Notes: generated from the letters alone by a model not told the origin. A stretch of DNA of 64,000 nucleotides from Haloechinothrix_A salitolerans (GCF_039544105.1 NZ_BAABLA010000115.1); one strand, 5' to 3'; numbered from the stretch's first letter, positions 1 through 7,868 are shown. Numbers and translations are program-made.

Positions 1-122
1 ACCGCCTCCGCACGGTTCCGCAGCACCTCGGCGTCCCGCAACGCGGCGGTCAACTCGGCGTCGGTGGCCTGCTACCAACCCTGCGGGCCGGGCGTGGGAA
101 GCGTGGTGTTCGCGCTGCTCAT
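1..122 (-). pseudogene. 5' fragment of a DUF222/13E12-type HNH endonuclease gene with an early stop
   Basis: Reading leftward from an ATG at 122 gives MSSANTTLPTPGPQGW, then a TAG stop at codon 17, then an open frame QATDAELTAALRDAEVLRN that leaves the window. The segment after the stop resembles the first helix of DUF222 proteins, the actinobacterial 13E12-type family that usually carries a C-terminal HNH nuclease. The stop follows a TGG codon and differs from TGG by one base, so a recent W-to-stop change is the simplest explanation. A LexA-like box lies just upstream, as before several 13E12 genes of M. tuberculosis. Restart at an internal TTG or GTG beyond the window edge cannot be excluded. 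The family call rests on about 25 residues. Confidence 0.45.
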
Positions 123-142
123 ACCCCCAACACTACCCACCA

Positions 143-158
143 TCGAACACCTGTTCTA
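143..158 (-). promoter_or_regulatory. LexA (SOS) box upstream of the DUF222-type gene
   Basis: TCGAAC-ACCT-GTTCTA matches the actinobacterial SOS consensus TCGAAC-N4-GTTCGA at 11 of 12 arm positions. It ends 21 bases upstream of the ATG at 122, where a promoter for the leftward gene would lie. LexA repression and DNA-damage induction are inferred from the consensus. Confidence 0.6.
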
Positions 159-167
159 GATATAGGT

Positions 168-211
168 GTAGAACCTCCGTAGCACCTCCGCTGCACATCC
201 GTAGAACCTTG
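168..211. repeat. Four 11-bp tandem repeats
   Basis: Four consecutive 11-base units read GTAGAACCTCC, GTAGCACCTCC, GCTGCACATCC and GTAGAACCTTG. The period is close to one helical turn. The array begins 10 bases beyond the SOS box, on the side away from the DUF222-type gene. It may bind a regulator or may be replication slippage. Confidence 0.6.
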
Positions 212-261
212 ACCAGCTCCGCGAGCCCACTGAGCACAGCTCTATCGATCGGTTTGGGTGT

Positions 262-465
262 TCAGTCCGACCCGATTTTCGGCTTCATGAGCAACTGGAT
301 GGGGCGCCACCCGATGAACAAGGCCAGCGTTCCTTGGGCGGCCGCGTTGGTCCAGTCTCGCTCGACGAACCACCACAGCATCGAAGACAAGAGCAGCATC
401 GAAAGCGCCAGAAACCCCTGGTAAAGGCCGCCCAAGGCGTGAAAGCGGCGCCGGAACTCGTCCAC
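262..465 (-). CDS. Small two-helix membrane protein
   Basis: This 67-residue protein starts at GTG (MDEFRRRFHALGGLYQG). It has two hydrophobic stretches, about residues 17-35 (FLALSMLLLSSMLWWFV) and 43-58 (AAQGTLALFIGWRPIQ), joined by a short charged loop. No family is recognised. It lies 39 bases downstream of the LLM oxidoreductase on the same strand and could be its second cistron. Frame choice rests on the amphipathic and hydrophobic pattern; an overlapping 79-residue frame is arginine- and proline-rich and looks non-coding. Confidence 0.55.
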   Translation of the reverse strand: MDEFRRRFHALGGLYQGFLALSMLLLSSMLWWFVERDWTNAAAQGTLALFIGWRPIQLLMKPKIGSD

Positions 466-504
466 GTCGCGAACGTAGCATCGATCGGACGTCCTGAGAT
501 GGCG

Positions 505-1344
505 TTAAGCGAGCGGCGCCAGCGCCTCGGCCAGTGGCTCCAACACCGTCGGGGTGTGGGGTGGCGGTAGGTAGACGATCGCCAGGTCAAGTCCCTGCTC
601 ACCCAGTGCGGCCGCCGTCTCAGCCACGCGCTGGGGGTCGCCGTCTTCGCCAAGCCAGACGTGGCTGGACAGCGTGATCTCCGCGGGGTCGCGGCCGATG
701 TCGGCGCAGTGCTGGTGCAAGACGTCGCGCTTGTGGGCGAACTCTTCGGGCGTGCCGCCGCCGAAGTTCCAGTGCTGCGCGAATCGTGCCGCCGTCCGCA
801 ATGTGCGCTTCTCGCCCGCGCCACCAATACAGATGGGTGGGTGCGGTCGTTGCACACCCTTTGGCTCGTTTCGAGCGTCCTTTAGTTGGTAGTAGGTACC
901 GGAGAATGTCGTCGTCTCCTGCGTCAGCAGCCCGACGAGGACCTCGCACGCTTCCTCGAACCGGTCGCTACGTTCGCGGGGTGTGCCCAACTCCATGCCG
1001 TAGGCGTCGGACTCCTCCTCGTTCCACCCGGCACCGATGCCTAGCTCCAGACGTCCGCCGGAAATGACGTCCAATGTGGACGCCATGTTGGCCAGCACGG
1101 CAGGGTGCCGGTGGTGGATGCCGGTAACGAGATTGCCAACCCGCAGACGTCGCGTGGCCTGCGCTAGTGCCGTCATCGTGAGCCAGCCTTCGAGGCACGG
1201 CCCGGTCGAGTCGGAAAAGATCGGATAGAAGTGGTCGAACGTCCAGCCAGACTCGAAGATCTCGATGTCATCAGCCGCTTGCCACACGCTGAGCATGTCC
1301 GACCAGGTCGTGTTCTGGGGTGACGTCTTGAACGCGAACCGCAT
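505..1344 (-). CDS. LLM-class F420-dependent oxidoreductase
   Basis: The 279-residue product has the luciferase-like monooxygenase TIM-barrel pattern. Its N-terminus is MRFAFKTSPQNTTWSDML, the substrate/F420 region carries SGWTFDHFYPI, and RLRVGNLVTGIHHRHPAVLA and SGGRLELGIGAGWNEEE are typical of actinobacterial F420-dependent members. The C-terminus is a little short for the family (usually 290-340). It is probably a cytosolic hydride-transfer enzyme using F420 rather than FMN; the substrate is unknown. The ATG sits 6 bases after a TACGAT -10 element, which suggests a leaderless transcript. A small membrane protein gene follows downstream. Confidence 0.85.
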   Translation of the reverse strand: MRFAFKTSPQNTTWSDMLSVWQAADDIEIFESGWTFDHFYPIFSDSTGPCLEGWLTMTALAQATRRLRVGNLVTGIHHRHPAVLANMASTLDVISGGRLELGIGAGWNEEESDAYGMELGTPRERSDRFEEACEVLVGLLTQETTTFSGTYYQLKDARNEPKGVQRPHPPICIGGAGEKRTLRTAARFAQHWNFGGGTPEEFAHKRDVLHQHCADIGRDPAEITLSSHVWLGEDGDPQRVAETAAALGEQGLDLAIVYLPPPHTPTVLEPLAEALAPLA

Positions 1345-1350
1345 GAAGTC

Positions 1351-1356
1351 ATCGTA
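1351..1356 (-). promoter_or_regulatory. -10 element of a leaderless promoter for the LLM oxidoreductase
   Basis: On the minus strand TACGAT is followed by GACTTC and then the ATG at 1344. A TANNNT hexamer 6-8 bases before a start codon, with no ribosome binding site, is the usual form of leaderless actinobacterial promoters. Confidence 0.4.
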
Positions 1357-1439
1357 GTCCGCGGCCGCCGCCCTCGACCTCGATTTCGACGCTTACTGTG
1401 ACGTGTAGGACGACGTGGCACTGTGGCAGGCTCGACGTC

Positions 1440-1925
1440 ATGCCTTTGCCACAGGCTCTCGTCACCGATTCAGCGACGTTCTTGCTACGGCGGGCGACTG
1501 AGTCCGACGTCCCTTCGCTTGTCGACCTCATCGCGAACGACTCGCTGGGCCGACAGCGTGAACGGGTCGATAATCTGACTCCGTATCGACAAGCGTTCCA
1601 CGCGATCGACAGCGATCCCGCGCACGTGCTACTTGTCGCGGCCAACGAGGACGAAGCGTTGGTCGGCACGATGCAGCTGACGTTCGTTCGAGGCCTGGCC
1701 CGACAGGGCGCGTTACGGGCGCAGATCGATGCGGTGCATGTCCGGGAGAATTGCCGGTCACTCGGGCTGGGCCGGGCCATGATGCGGTGGGCAATCGACG
1801 AGGCCCGTCGGCAGGGCTGCGCGTTGGTGAGGTTGACATCGCACAAGCAGCGCACGGACGCACATCGGTTCTATTCGCGGCTCGGGTTCGAGGCCTCGCA
1901 CGAGGGGTTCACGTTAGCGTTGTAG
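1440..1925 (+). CDS. GNAT-family N-acetyltransferase
   Basis: The 161-residue product has the GNAT fold markers. TFLLRRATESDVPSLVDLI is the N-terminal beta1-alpha1, LLVAANEDEALVGTMQLTFV covers beta2-beta4, and the acetyl-CoA motif A is DAVHVRENCRSLGLGRAMM (Q/R-x-x-G-x-G/A type). RLTSHKQRTDAHRFYSRLGF is the C-terminal motif B. It transfers an acetyl group from acetyl-CoA to an amine or ribosomal substrate that cannot be named. An upstream in-frame start at 1398 would add 14 unconserved residues; ATG at 1440 was preferred because it sits directly before the domain. Confidence 0.8.
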   Translation: MPLPQALVTDSATFLLRRATESDVPSLVDLIANDSLGRQRERVDNLTPYRQAFHAIDSDPAHVLLVAANEDEALVGTMQLTFVRGLARQGALRAQIDAVHVRENCRSLGLGRAMMRWAIDEARRQGCALVRLTSHKQRTDAHRFYSRLGFEASHEGFTLAL

Positions 1926-1958
1926 TTCGTGTGTTTACACGGCACCAACGATTCCGGC

Positions 1959-2345
1959 TCACGCTTCGATGGCGGAATCCCGATCCGCCTCGGTGGCGGG
2001 AATGCCGTCGAGGCTCCAGTTCTCCATGGGCGGCTCGTGTATCACGATCCGCACGTCGGAAGCGGGGATGTCGAACGCGCCGAGTTCCGCGACGAGATAC
2101 TTGTAAAGACGACGCTTGGTTCGATCAGTGCGCCCCTTGAACATCGTGACTTCGACAATCACGTACCGCTCGGAATGCTGAGGTGGAATGATCACATTCT
2201 CGGGCGAATGCTCGACAAGCCTTACCGTTGGAACGTCCTCGGAAACCTGGAGTGCACCGACGAGTGCGCGGCGCACGGCTTCGAGAATTCCACGCTTGTC
2301 GTAGATGCCGCGTCCAGTTAGCAGTTCGATCGTCGCGAGCGCCAC
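1959..2345 (-). CDS. Tautomerase/MIF-superfamily protein lacking Pro-1
   Basis: The 128-residue protein reads ATIELLTGRGIYDKRGILEA, then VIIPPQHSERYVIVEVTMFK and GRTDRTKRRLYKYLVAEL. This is the beta-alpha-beta repeat seen in two-domain actinobacterial tautomerases of the 4-oxalocrotonate tautomerase superfamily. Enzymes of this superfamily use an N-terminal proline as catalytic base, exposed after removal of the initiator Met. Here the GTG start is followed by Ala (V/M-A-L-A-T-I), so the canonical Pro is absent. The protein may be inactive or non-enzymatic, or the start may be elsewhere, but no in-frame Pro-encoding start is visible. Confidence 0.7.
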   Translation of the reverse strand: MALATIELLTGRGIYDKRGILEAVRRALVGALQVSEDVPTVRLVEHSPENVIIPPQHSERYVIVEVTMFKGRTDRTKRRLYKYLVAELGAFDIPASDVRIVIHEPPMENWSLDGIPATEADRDSAIEA

Positions 2346-2430
2346 GCTCGCAGATTAGCACCGGACTCGGGCCGAGAATCACGATCACGGTTCCGAAATC
2401 CCGATCGACGACGAATGTCGAACACAGCGG

Positions 2431-2463
2431 CGTGGGTGTGAGACACCACGCCCCACACCCACG
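2431..2463 (-). terminator. Stem-loop terminator after the small secreted protein gene
   Basis: CGTGGGTGTG (2431-2440) and CACACCCACG (2454-2463) form a perfect 10-bp stem with a 13-base loop. It begins 11 bases past the stop of the leftward gene at 2474. There is no U-tract, as is common for actinobacterial terminators. Confidence 0.55.
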
Positions 2464-2473
2464 AGGACGGCAA

Positions 2474-2695
2474 TTACTTGCAGGTTGAGAAGCCTTGATG
2501 GCTGCCCGGCTTGTGGCCACCTTCGCCGAGCGCGCCATCTTGTGCGGATGGCTTGATGTGGTGCTGCGCGTAGTCGGAGTTGCCCGGTTCGCCGGAGTCG
2601 TTGCATGGTCCGGCGTCGTGTGCCAACGCGGGAGCAGCCCCGCCACCGATCGCCAGTGCGAAGCCTAGCGCTGCGGCCGCAGTCACTCTGCGCAT
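2474..2695 (-). CDS. Small secreted protein of unknown function
   Basis: The 73-residue product has a clear signal peptide, MRRVTAAAALGFALAIGGG then AAPALAHD, with a likely cleavage after ALA. The mature part has about 48 residues and is polar, with His and Gly (DYAQHHIKPSAQDGALGEG) and two cysteines (GPCNDSG and FSTCK) that could form one disulfide. No family is recognised. It is transcribed alone and followed by a strong stem-loop. Secretion is well supported; function is not. Confidence 0.65.
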   Translation of the reverse strand: MRRVTAAAALGFALAIGGGAAPALAHDAGPCNDSGEPGNSDYAQHHIKPSAQDGALGEGGHKPGSHQGFSTCK

Positions 2696-2875
2696 CGCGT
2701 CCTCCGTATCTCTCGAGGCCCATTGAGGCCATGGACATTGGCTGACGTTGTGGTACTACGAGCGAGCGATGTCAACGGATTGGGTGTCGACGAAATGTAC
2801 TCCGATTGGCGTAGTCGACGTGTTCGCGACTGATCGCAACGGCGTGTTCGCAGGGTGGCGCTGGCTGATGCACGG

Positions 2876-3184
2876 CTATTCGTGCCAGCCAGCCCGCGCG
2901 AGGATTTCTTCAATCACGGGCCCCTTCGCCTCGGCGTAATAGTTGATGTCGCGCCACTCGCGTTTCGCCAGCTCACGCTTGGTCTCGGCGTACAGGTCGC
3001 GGTCGGCGTCGCTGGCGCGCAGCCGGTCGCGAAACGCGAGGTAGCGGCGCACTGCGGTGTGCCCCGGTGGGTAGCAGTGCAGGTTGACCGGTTGATCCGG
3101 GTCGCCCGCGCGGAAGGCACGATGTTCGGACTCCCGCACGCGCAGTTCATAACCCGCCGCCGCGTCCGGGTGGGGATGTTTCAT
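2876..3184 (-). pseudogene. N-terminally truncated GrpB-family (UPF0157) protein
   Basis: From ATG at 3184 the 102-residue frame reads GYELRVRESEHRAFRAGD, VNLHCYPPGHTAVRRYLAFR, DRLRASDADRDLYAETKREL and YYAEAKGPVIEEILARAG. This matches the C-terminal half of GrpB proteins, nucleotidyltransferase-fold proteins of about 170-190 residues. The N-terminal half, which carries the hallmark HVGSTAVPGL-type segment, is missing. In-frame extension to 3292 adds only Arg/Pro-rich residues that do not resemble the family. The gene is probably a remnant left by a deletion next to the methyltransferase gene, which ends 31 bases away. Confidence 0.65.
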
Positions 3185-3215
3185 CAACGCACGCCGACGC
3201 TGACGTGGGCGCTCG

Positions 3216-3779
3216 CTACCGAGCGGTGGGAGTGACCCGGCGCGCGGTGAGTCGTGACGTCTGGTGCCTGCCTGTGGTCGTCGTCTCCTCACTGAGCACC
3301 TGAAACCCCTCGGGTAGTCGCGCGCTCAGCTCACCTGGTTTGACGTGAAACCGTCCACCGTCGGGGTCGGCGAGTGCTTCCCACTGCAGCAGCCCGTCCG
3401 GCGTGATCATCTGGCATGCCCGCGCGAAGACGTCCGGTTCCCAGTATCGGATCGCCACGACAAGCGCGAACTCGCCCGCCGGGAGGTATGTCCGCGCGTC
3501 CGCGTGCACGCACTCCACCCGCACGCCCCTGCGACTCGCTTCCTGGGCGAGTTGGTCGAGTGCCAGGTCTGAGACATCGACGGCGACGACGTCGTGTCCC
3601 GTTTCCGCGAACGTCAGCGCGGTGCCCGACCGACCGCAGGCGATTTCCAGCACTCTGCCATCCGGGATGCCCGCGCGCAGTGCCTCTGCCGCGAAGGGAT
3701 GTGCGACGAAATCCGGCGACATCGTTTCGTAGCGGGCGTTCCACCGCAGCCGGTCGGGGTGCTCCGAATCGAGTCGCAT
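3216..3779 (-). CDS. Class I SAM-dependent methyltransferase
   Basis: The product has 187 residues from ATG 3779. Motif I is VLEIACGRSGTALTFAETGH, followed by VVAVDVSDLALDQLAQEA (motif II, Asp for the ribose) and ECVHADARTYLPAGEFALVV. The motif I second glycine is replaced (CGRSG), a variant common in small TehB-like proteins. Substrate is unknown. The start was chosen at 3779 because a TACCGT -10 hexamer ends 7 bases upstream; the in-frame GTG at 3788 overlaps that hexamer. The truncated grpB lies downstream on the same strand. Confidence 0.8.
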   Translation of the reverse strand: MRLDSEHPDRLRWNARYETMSPDFVAHPFAAEALRAGIPDGRVLEIACGRSGTALTFAETGHDVVAVDVSDLALDQLAQEASRRGVRVECVHADARTYLPAGEFALVVAIRYWEPDVFARACQMITPDGLLQWEALADPDGGRFHVKPGELSARLPEGFQVLSEETTTTGRHQTSRLTARRVTPTAR

Positions 3780-3786
3780 GCGGTTC

Positions 3787-3792
3787 ACGGTA
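3787..3792 (-). promoter_or_regulatory. -10 element, probable leaderless promoter of the methyltransferase gene
   Basis: TACCGT on the minus strand lies 7 bases before the ATG at 3779, with no ribosome binding site between them. Confidence 0.35.
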
Positions 3793-3871
3793 GCCCGCCC
3801 GCGAACTTTCGCGGTCCGCGCTGGCGACTGCTAACGTGCGGCGGCATCAGTTGCGCGGAGGTGAAGCCCGT

Positions 3872-5011
3872 ATGGCGAATGTCCTAGTGCTTGGCGGTGG
3901 TTTCGGTGGTCTCGCCGCGGCTCACGAACTGCGGCGACGCTTGCCCGCCGACGACACGGTGACCGTGATCGCCGCGCGCGACACGTTCTTCGTGGGATTC
4001 GCGAAGCTGTGGGATCTCGCGGGAATGCGCCCACTGGCTGATGGCACGCGATCGCTTTCGGCGTTGGAACGGCACGGCATCCGCTTCGTGCACGCGGACA
4101 TCACCGCGATCGACGGGTCGGCACGCAGTGTGGACACGTCGGCGGGGACCTTCACCGGCGACGCCATGGTCATCGCGCTCGGTTCGGGCTATCAGCCGAA
4201 GCACACGGCTCTGCTCGGCGACCACGTGCACAACCTCTACGACGCGACGGCGCTGCCCGGTATCCACGCCGACCTGGATGCCCTAACGAGTGGCACGTTG
4301 CTCGTCAGCATCCTCGGCGCGCCGTACCTCTGCCCGCCCGCGCCCTTCGAGGCCGCGCTGTTGCTGGACGAGTGGCTGCGCGCCAAGGGCCGTCGTGACG
4401 ACGTCGATGTCGTGGTGTCGACCCCGCAGCCGCTCACACTGCCGGTCGCGGGCCCGGACGCCAGCCATTTTCTTGCCGAGCGTCTCACCGAGCGCGGGGT
4501 CACGGTTTTGACCGAGCACCCGGTAGAGGCGATCGACGGTGGTGTCGCCCGGTTCAGCGAGGACCGCGGCCAGGAGTTCCAGGTCATGCTCGGTGTGCCC
4601 GCCGCGGCGCCGCTACCGGTGGTGGCTTCGAGCGACGTCGCATCGGAGTCCGGCTGGATCAAGCCCGACCGGTCGACGTTCGCCACCAACGCCGAGCGCG
4701 TCTACGCCGTCGGTGACTGCACGATGGTGCCGACCTTGACCGCGCAGCTTCCGAAGGCGGGCGTCTTCGCTGAGGCCGAGGGGCTGACCGCGGCCGCCAA
4801 CGTGGCCGCCGATCTCCACGGCGGCGAGCGGGTGTCGTTTGACGGTCACGGCTACTGCTTCCTGGAACTACCAGGTCAGCGGGTCGCGAAGGTGGAAGGC
4901 GACTTTTACGCCGAGCCCAAACCGGATGTCGCGCTCACTCCGCCCGACGAGGCGGCGTTCGCGGCGAAGCAGCGGTGGGAGCAGGAGCGGTTGGCCGGCT
5001 GGTTGGGCTGA
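3872..5011 (+). CDS. NAD(P)/FAD-dependent oxidoreductase (sulfide:quinone reductase / Ndh-like)
   Basis: The 379-residue flavoprotein starts at ATG 3872 behind a good ribosome binding site (GGAGGTGAAG). It opens with the dinucleotide-binding motif VLVLGGGFGGLAAAHELRRR. GDAMVIALGSGYQP is the mid-sequence ATG box, and ERVYAVGDCTMV is the second FAD-binding motif with its Asp. The layout (TFFVGFAKLWDLAGMRP after the first strand) matches sulfide:quinone oxidoreductase and type II NADH dehydrogenase relatives, which work at the membrane face. The paired redox cysteines of classical SQR are not obvious; LCPPAP supplies one. A role in quinone or sulfur redox is therefore only possible. Confidence 0.75.
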   Translation: MANVLVLGGGFGGLAAAHELRRRLPADDTVTVIAARDTFFVGFAKLWDLAGMRPLADGTRSLSALERHGIRFVHADITAIDGSARSVDTSAGTFTGDAMVIALGSGYQPKHTALLGDHVHNLYDATALPGIHADLDALTSGTLLVSILGAPYLCPPAPFEAALLLDEWLRAKGRRDDVDVVVSTPQPLTLPVAGPDASHFLAERLTERGVTVLTEHPVEAIDGGVARFSEDRGQEFQVMLGVPAAAPLPVVASSDVASESGWIKPDRSTFATNAERVYAVGDCTMVPTLTAQLPKAGVFAEAEGLTAAANVAADLHGGERVSFDGHGYCFLELPGQRVAKVEGDFYAEPKPDVALTPPDEAAFAAKQRWEQERLAGWLG

Positions 5012-5020
5012 CCCGGTGGT

Positions 5021-5386
5021 TCACAACTTCTGCGCGAACTCCACGATGTTGCCGTCCGGATCGGCGATGTGCACGGTCCGCTCCCGCCACGGCCGGTCGA
5101 CCGGGCCGGTCAGGATCTCGACACCCGTCTGTCGCAGCCGGTCCGCCTCGGCGTCGACGTCGTCGACGATGAACCCGATCTCGCCGCAGGGCGGGTTGCC
5201 GCCAGGACGTCCGATGAGCTCAGTCAGCTTACCGCGCTCGAACAACGCGAACTTGGTGTTGTCCATGGTGAACTCGACGTAGCCGTCGCCCTCGACGCGC
5301 ACCTCGAGGCCAAGTACATCGCGATAGAACGCGACGGACCGCTGGAGCGATTCGACATACCAGATGACGTAGTCAATTCGACGCAT
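5021..5386 (-). CDS. VOC (glyoxalase/bleomycin resistance) family protein
   Basis: The 121-residue protein shows the vicinal oxygen chelate pattern. The first beta-alpha-beta module is YVIWYVESLQRSVAFYRDVLGLEV and the second is GEIGFIVDDVDAEADRLRQ, ending VHIADPDGNIVEFAQK. The terminal HIxDPDGNxxE is the usual C-terminal metal-ligand segment. It may be a glyoxalase-like enzyme or a resistance-binding protein. It lies 4 bases downstream of the methyltransferase gene 5391-6098 on the same strand, so the two are probably cotranscribed. Confidence 0.85.
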   Translation of the reverse strand: MRRIDYVIWYVESLQRSVAFYRDVLGLEVRVEGDGYVEFTMDNTKFALFERGKLTELIGRPGGNPPCGEIGFIVDDVDAEADRLRQTGVEILTGPVDRPWRERTVHIADPDGNIVEFAQKL

Positions 5387-5390
5387 GTCC

Positions 5391-6098
5391 TCACGGTAGG
5401 TGGGACGTCTGTCGCCAGACGTAGGCCGCCGAGATCGGGTGGTTCCGATAGCGCTCCCACTTCGGCTTCACCGCGATCCACTCGTCGTCGATCACCGCTT
5501 CGCGCATTTCCGCGAGCCGCCACCCGGCTTCGATGCCCGCCGTGATGTGGTCGCTGATCAGGTGCACCGTCGTCGTGATCGCGATGTGCTCACCGCTCTC
5601 GGATGTGAAGTGGGTCGGCATGCCGGACCGCATGATGAAGTGCGGATGGAACGACACCATCGCGAACGTCGCGTCCGCTGTCGCTACGCGGGCCGCCTCC
5701 CGGTACAGCGGACCAAGATCGCTGAGGTGTTCATCGATAAGTGACGCGGTAAGTAGGTCGTACGTGTCGTCGGGTAAACCGGTCGCGGTCACATCCGCCT
5801 CGATGAGCCGGTCATGGGCGCCACGCCGCTCGGCGACGGTCAGCATCTGCGGCGTGACGTCGATACCGTCGATGGCGGTGACGCCCTTGTCCCGCAGCCA
5901 CGCACCAGTCCTGCCGGTGCCACAGCCGAGATCGAGCGCACGGTTGGCGGTCTTCCAGCGCGGCGTGGTCAGCCGGTCGAAAAGCGCGATATCCATCGCG
6001 TCCTCGACGGTGTCCTCATAGGTTTCGACCCACTCGCCGTACCCCGTGCGGGCGTCGACGGTCCGGTAACCACGGCTGTCGAAGCTGCTGAAATCCAT
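5391..6098 (-). CDS. Class I SAM-dependent methyltransferase
   Basis: The 235-residue product carries motif I RALDLGCGTGRTGAWLRDKG, motif II IDGIDVTPQMLTVAERRG and the later LIEADVTATGLPDDTYDLLT segment, so it is a small-molecule-type Rossmann methyltransferase. The N-terminus WVETYEDTVEDAMDIALF and the C-terminus GWRLAEMREAVIDDEWIAV fit the UbiE/COQ5-like group. The target is unknown. It is the first gene of a two-gene leftward operon with the VOC protein. Confidence 0.8.
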   Translation of the reverse strand: MDFSSFDSRGYRTVDARTGYGEWVETYEDTVEDAMDIALFDRLTTPRWKTANRALDLGCGTGRTGAWLRDKGVTAIDGIDVTPQMLTVAERRGAHDRLIEADVTATGLPDDTYDLLTASLIDEHLSDLGPLYREAARVATADATFAMVSFHPHFIMRSGMPTHFTSESGEHIAITTTVHLISDHITAGIEAGWRLAEMREAVIDDEWIAVKPKWERYRNHPISAAYVWRQTSHLP

Positions 6099-6269
6099 GC
6101 GGTCAGGATCTCGGCGTAGCGCCGGGAAGCCAACCGAATTTTCGTGCTTGCCTGATCGAAATCCGGGTACGCGGCCGCGAGTGGAACCAGTGGCGGGGTG
6201 ATCGCCTTCCGGCCCTTCTCCGTAGTCGTGTGACTGCGGTAGGTTGTGATCACTGGGTGGAGGTGATCC

Positions 6270-7868
6270 ATGTCACAGGTGCGGAAAGCGCGGTCGTCGG
6301 AGTCACCAACGACCGCGCAGGAGCAACGCGCGCGGCAGGCGGTAGCGCGGCGGTGGGTCGGGCTGCTGCTCGGCGTGCTGCTTGGCGCCGTCGTCTATCT
6401 GGTCTTGCCGGACTCGCTCGCGATGGAAGCACGGGCGACGGCGGGCATCGGCATTCTGATGGCGGTCTGGTGGATGACGGAGGCGATCCCGCTCCCCGTC
6501 ACAGCGTTGGTGCCGCTGGTGGCGTTCCCGTTGTTCGAGGTGACGCCTATCGGCACCGTCGACGTCGAGGACGCGGGTGCCGACGCGACGACGTCAGACT
6601 TACTCGGTGCCGCGGCGCCCTATGCGCACCCGGTGATCTTCCTGTTCCTCGGCGGGTTCATGCTCGCGCTCGCCATGCAGCGTTGGGGGTTGCACAAACG
6701 GATCGCGCTGCGCACGGTACTGCTCGTCGGTACGAAACCGGTGATGCTGGTCGCTGGCTTCATGCTGGCCACCGCGTTCCTGTCGATGTGGGTCAGCAAT
6801 ACCGCGACCACGGTGATGATGTTGCCGATCGGACTGTCGGTACTAGTCCTGGTCTCACAGCTCGGGGACGGTAAGGATAGTGGCGGTGACGATCCGAACT
6901 TCGCTGTCGCGCTCATGCTCGGCATCGCCTACGCGGCGTCCATAGGGTCGCTCGGGACCATCATCGGTACACCGCCCAACGGCCTGCTGGTCTCAAACCT
7001 GGAAGAGCAGGGCATCCATATCGGGTTCGGGCAATGGATGCTCTTTGGTGTCCCGATCGCGATCGTGTTCCTATTCCTCGCATGGCTCGCGCTAACTCAA
7101 CTGGTGTTCCGACCGAGGCTGAAAGAGTTGCCCGGCGGACGCGAGCTGATCCAGCGGCATCTCAACGAACTCGGGCCGATGTCGGCTGGCGAATGGACCG
7201 TGCTCGTCGTATTCGTCAGTGCCGCGCTGGGGTGGATCTTCATCCCGACGCTGTTCGGCAGCGACGGTGTGGACAGCCTCAAGGCGGCGCTGCCGCTCCT
7301 CACTCGGGTCGAGGACGAGGTGATCGCGATCGCGATGGCGATCGCGCTGTTCATTCTTCCGGTTAGAGGCAGGCCTGGTGAGCGAGTGCTGGATTGGGAC
7401 ACGGCCAAGCAACTGCCGTGGGGCATCCTGCTGCTGTTCGGCGGCGGGCTCACCCTTGCCAACCAGATCAAGGTGACGGGGCTCGGCGGATGGATCGGCG
7501 AGCAGGTCGAAGGCGTCGGCGCGGTTGGTGTTCTCGTGCTGGTCCTGATCGTGGCGGGGCTGGTACTTCTGCTGACCGAGCTGACGAGCAACACGGCCAC
7601 GACAGCGACGTTCTTGCCGATCCTGATCGGCGTCGCCGGTGGACTCGCCGTCGATCCGATGTTGCTTGCCGTGCCAGCCGCGCTCGCGGCGACGTCGGCG
7701 TTCATGCTTCCGGTCGCGACGCCACCGAACGCGATCGCGTTCGGGTCTGGCTACGTGCGTATGGGCCACATGGTGCGCGCGGGCGTCGTGCTCAATGTCG
7801 TGGGAATGGTGGTGATCACGGTCGCGATGTTCACGCTCGCGGGTCCGGTGCTAGGGGTGTCGTTCTAG
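6270..7868 (+). CDS. SLC13/DASS-family sodium-coupled anion (dicarboxylate) transporter
   Basis: This 532-residue polytopic membrane protein has about 11-12 hydrophobic segments. It contains the duplicated DASS signature: MWVSNTATTVMMLPIGLSVL in the first half and LTELTSNTATTATFLPILIG in the second, where the SNT motifs bind sodium and substrate carboxylate. GSLGTIIGTPPNGLL and ATPPNAIAFGSGYVRMG are the paired family loops. It most likely imports C4-dicarboxylates or related anions with Na+. The ATG at 6270 has a strong site, GGAGGTGATCC. It converges on a small membrane ORF, the two stop codons overlapping by 4 bases. Confidence 0.88.
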   Translation: MSQVRKARSSESPTTAQEQRARQAVARRWVGLLLGVLLGAVVYLVLPDSLAMEARATAGIGILMAVWWMTEAIPLPVTALVPLVAFPLFEVTPIGTVDVEDAGADATTSDLLGAAAPYAHPVIFLFLGGFMLALAMQRWGLHKRIALRTVLLVGTKPVMLVAGFMLATAFLSMWVSNTATTVMMLPIGLSVLVLVSQLGDGKDSGGDDPNFAVALMLGIAYAASIGSLGTIIGTPPNGLLVSNLEEQGIHIGFGQWMLFGVPIAIVFLFLAWLALTQLVFRPRLKELPGGRELIQRHLNELGPMSAGEWTVLVVFVSAALGWIFIPTLFGSDGVDSLKAALPLLTRVEDEVIAIAMAIALFILPVRGRPGERVLDWDTAKQLPWGILLLFGGGLTLANQIKVTGLGGWIGEQVEGVGAVGVLVLVLIVAGLVLLLTELTSNTATTATFLPILIGVAGGLAVDPMLLAVPAALAATSAFMLPVATPPNAIAFGSGYVRMGHMVRAGVVLNVVGMVVITVAMFTLAGPVLGVSF

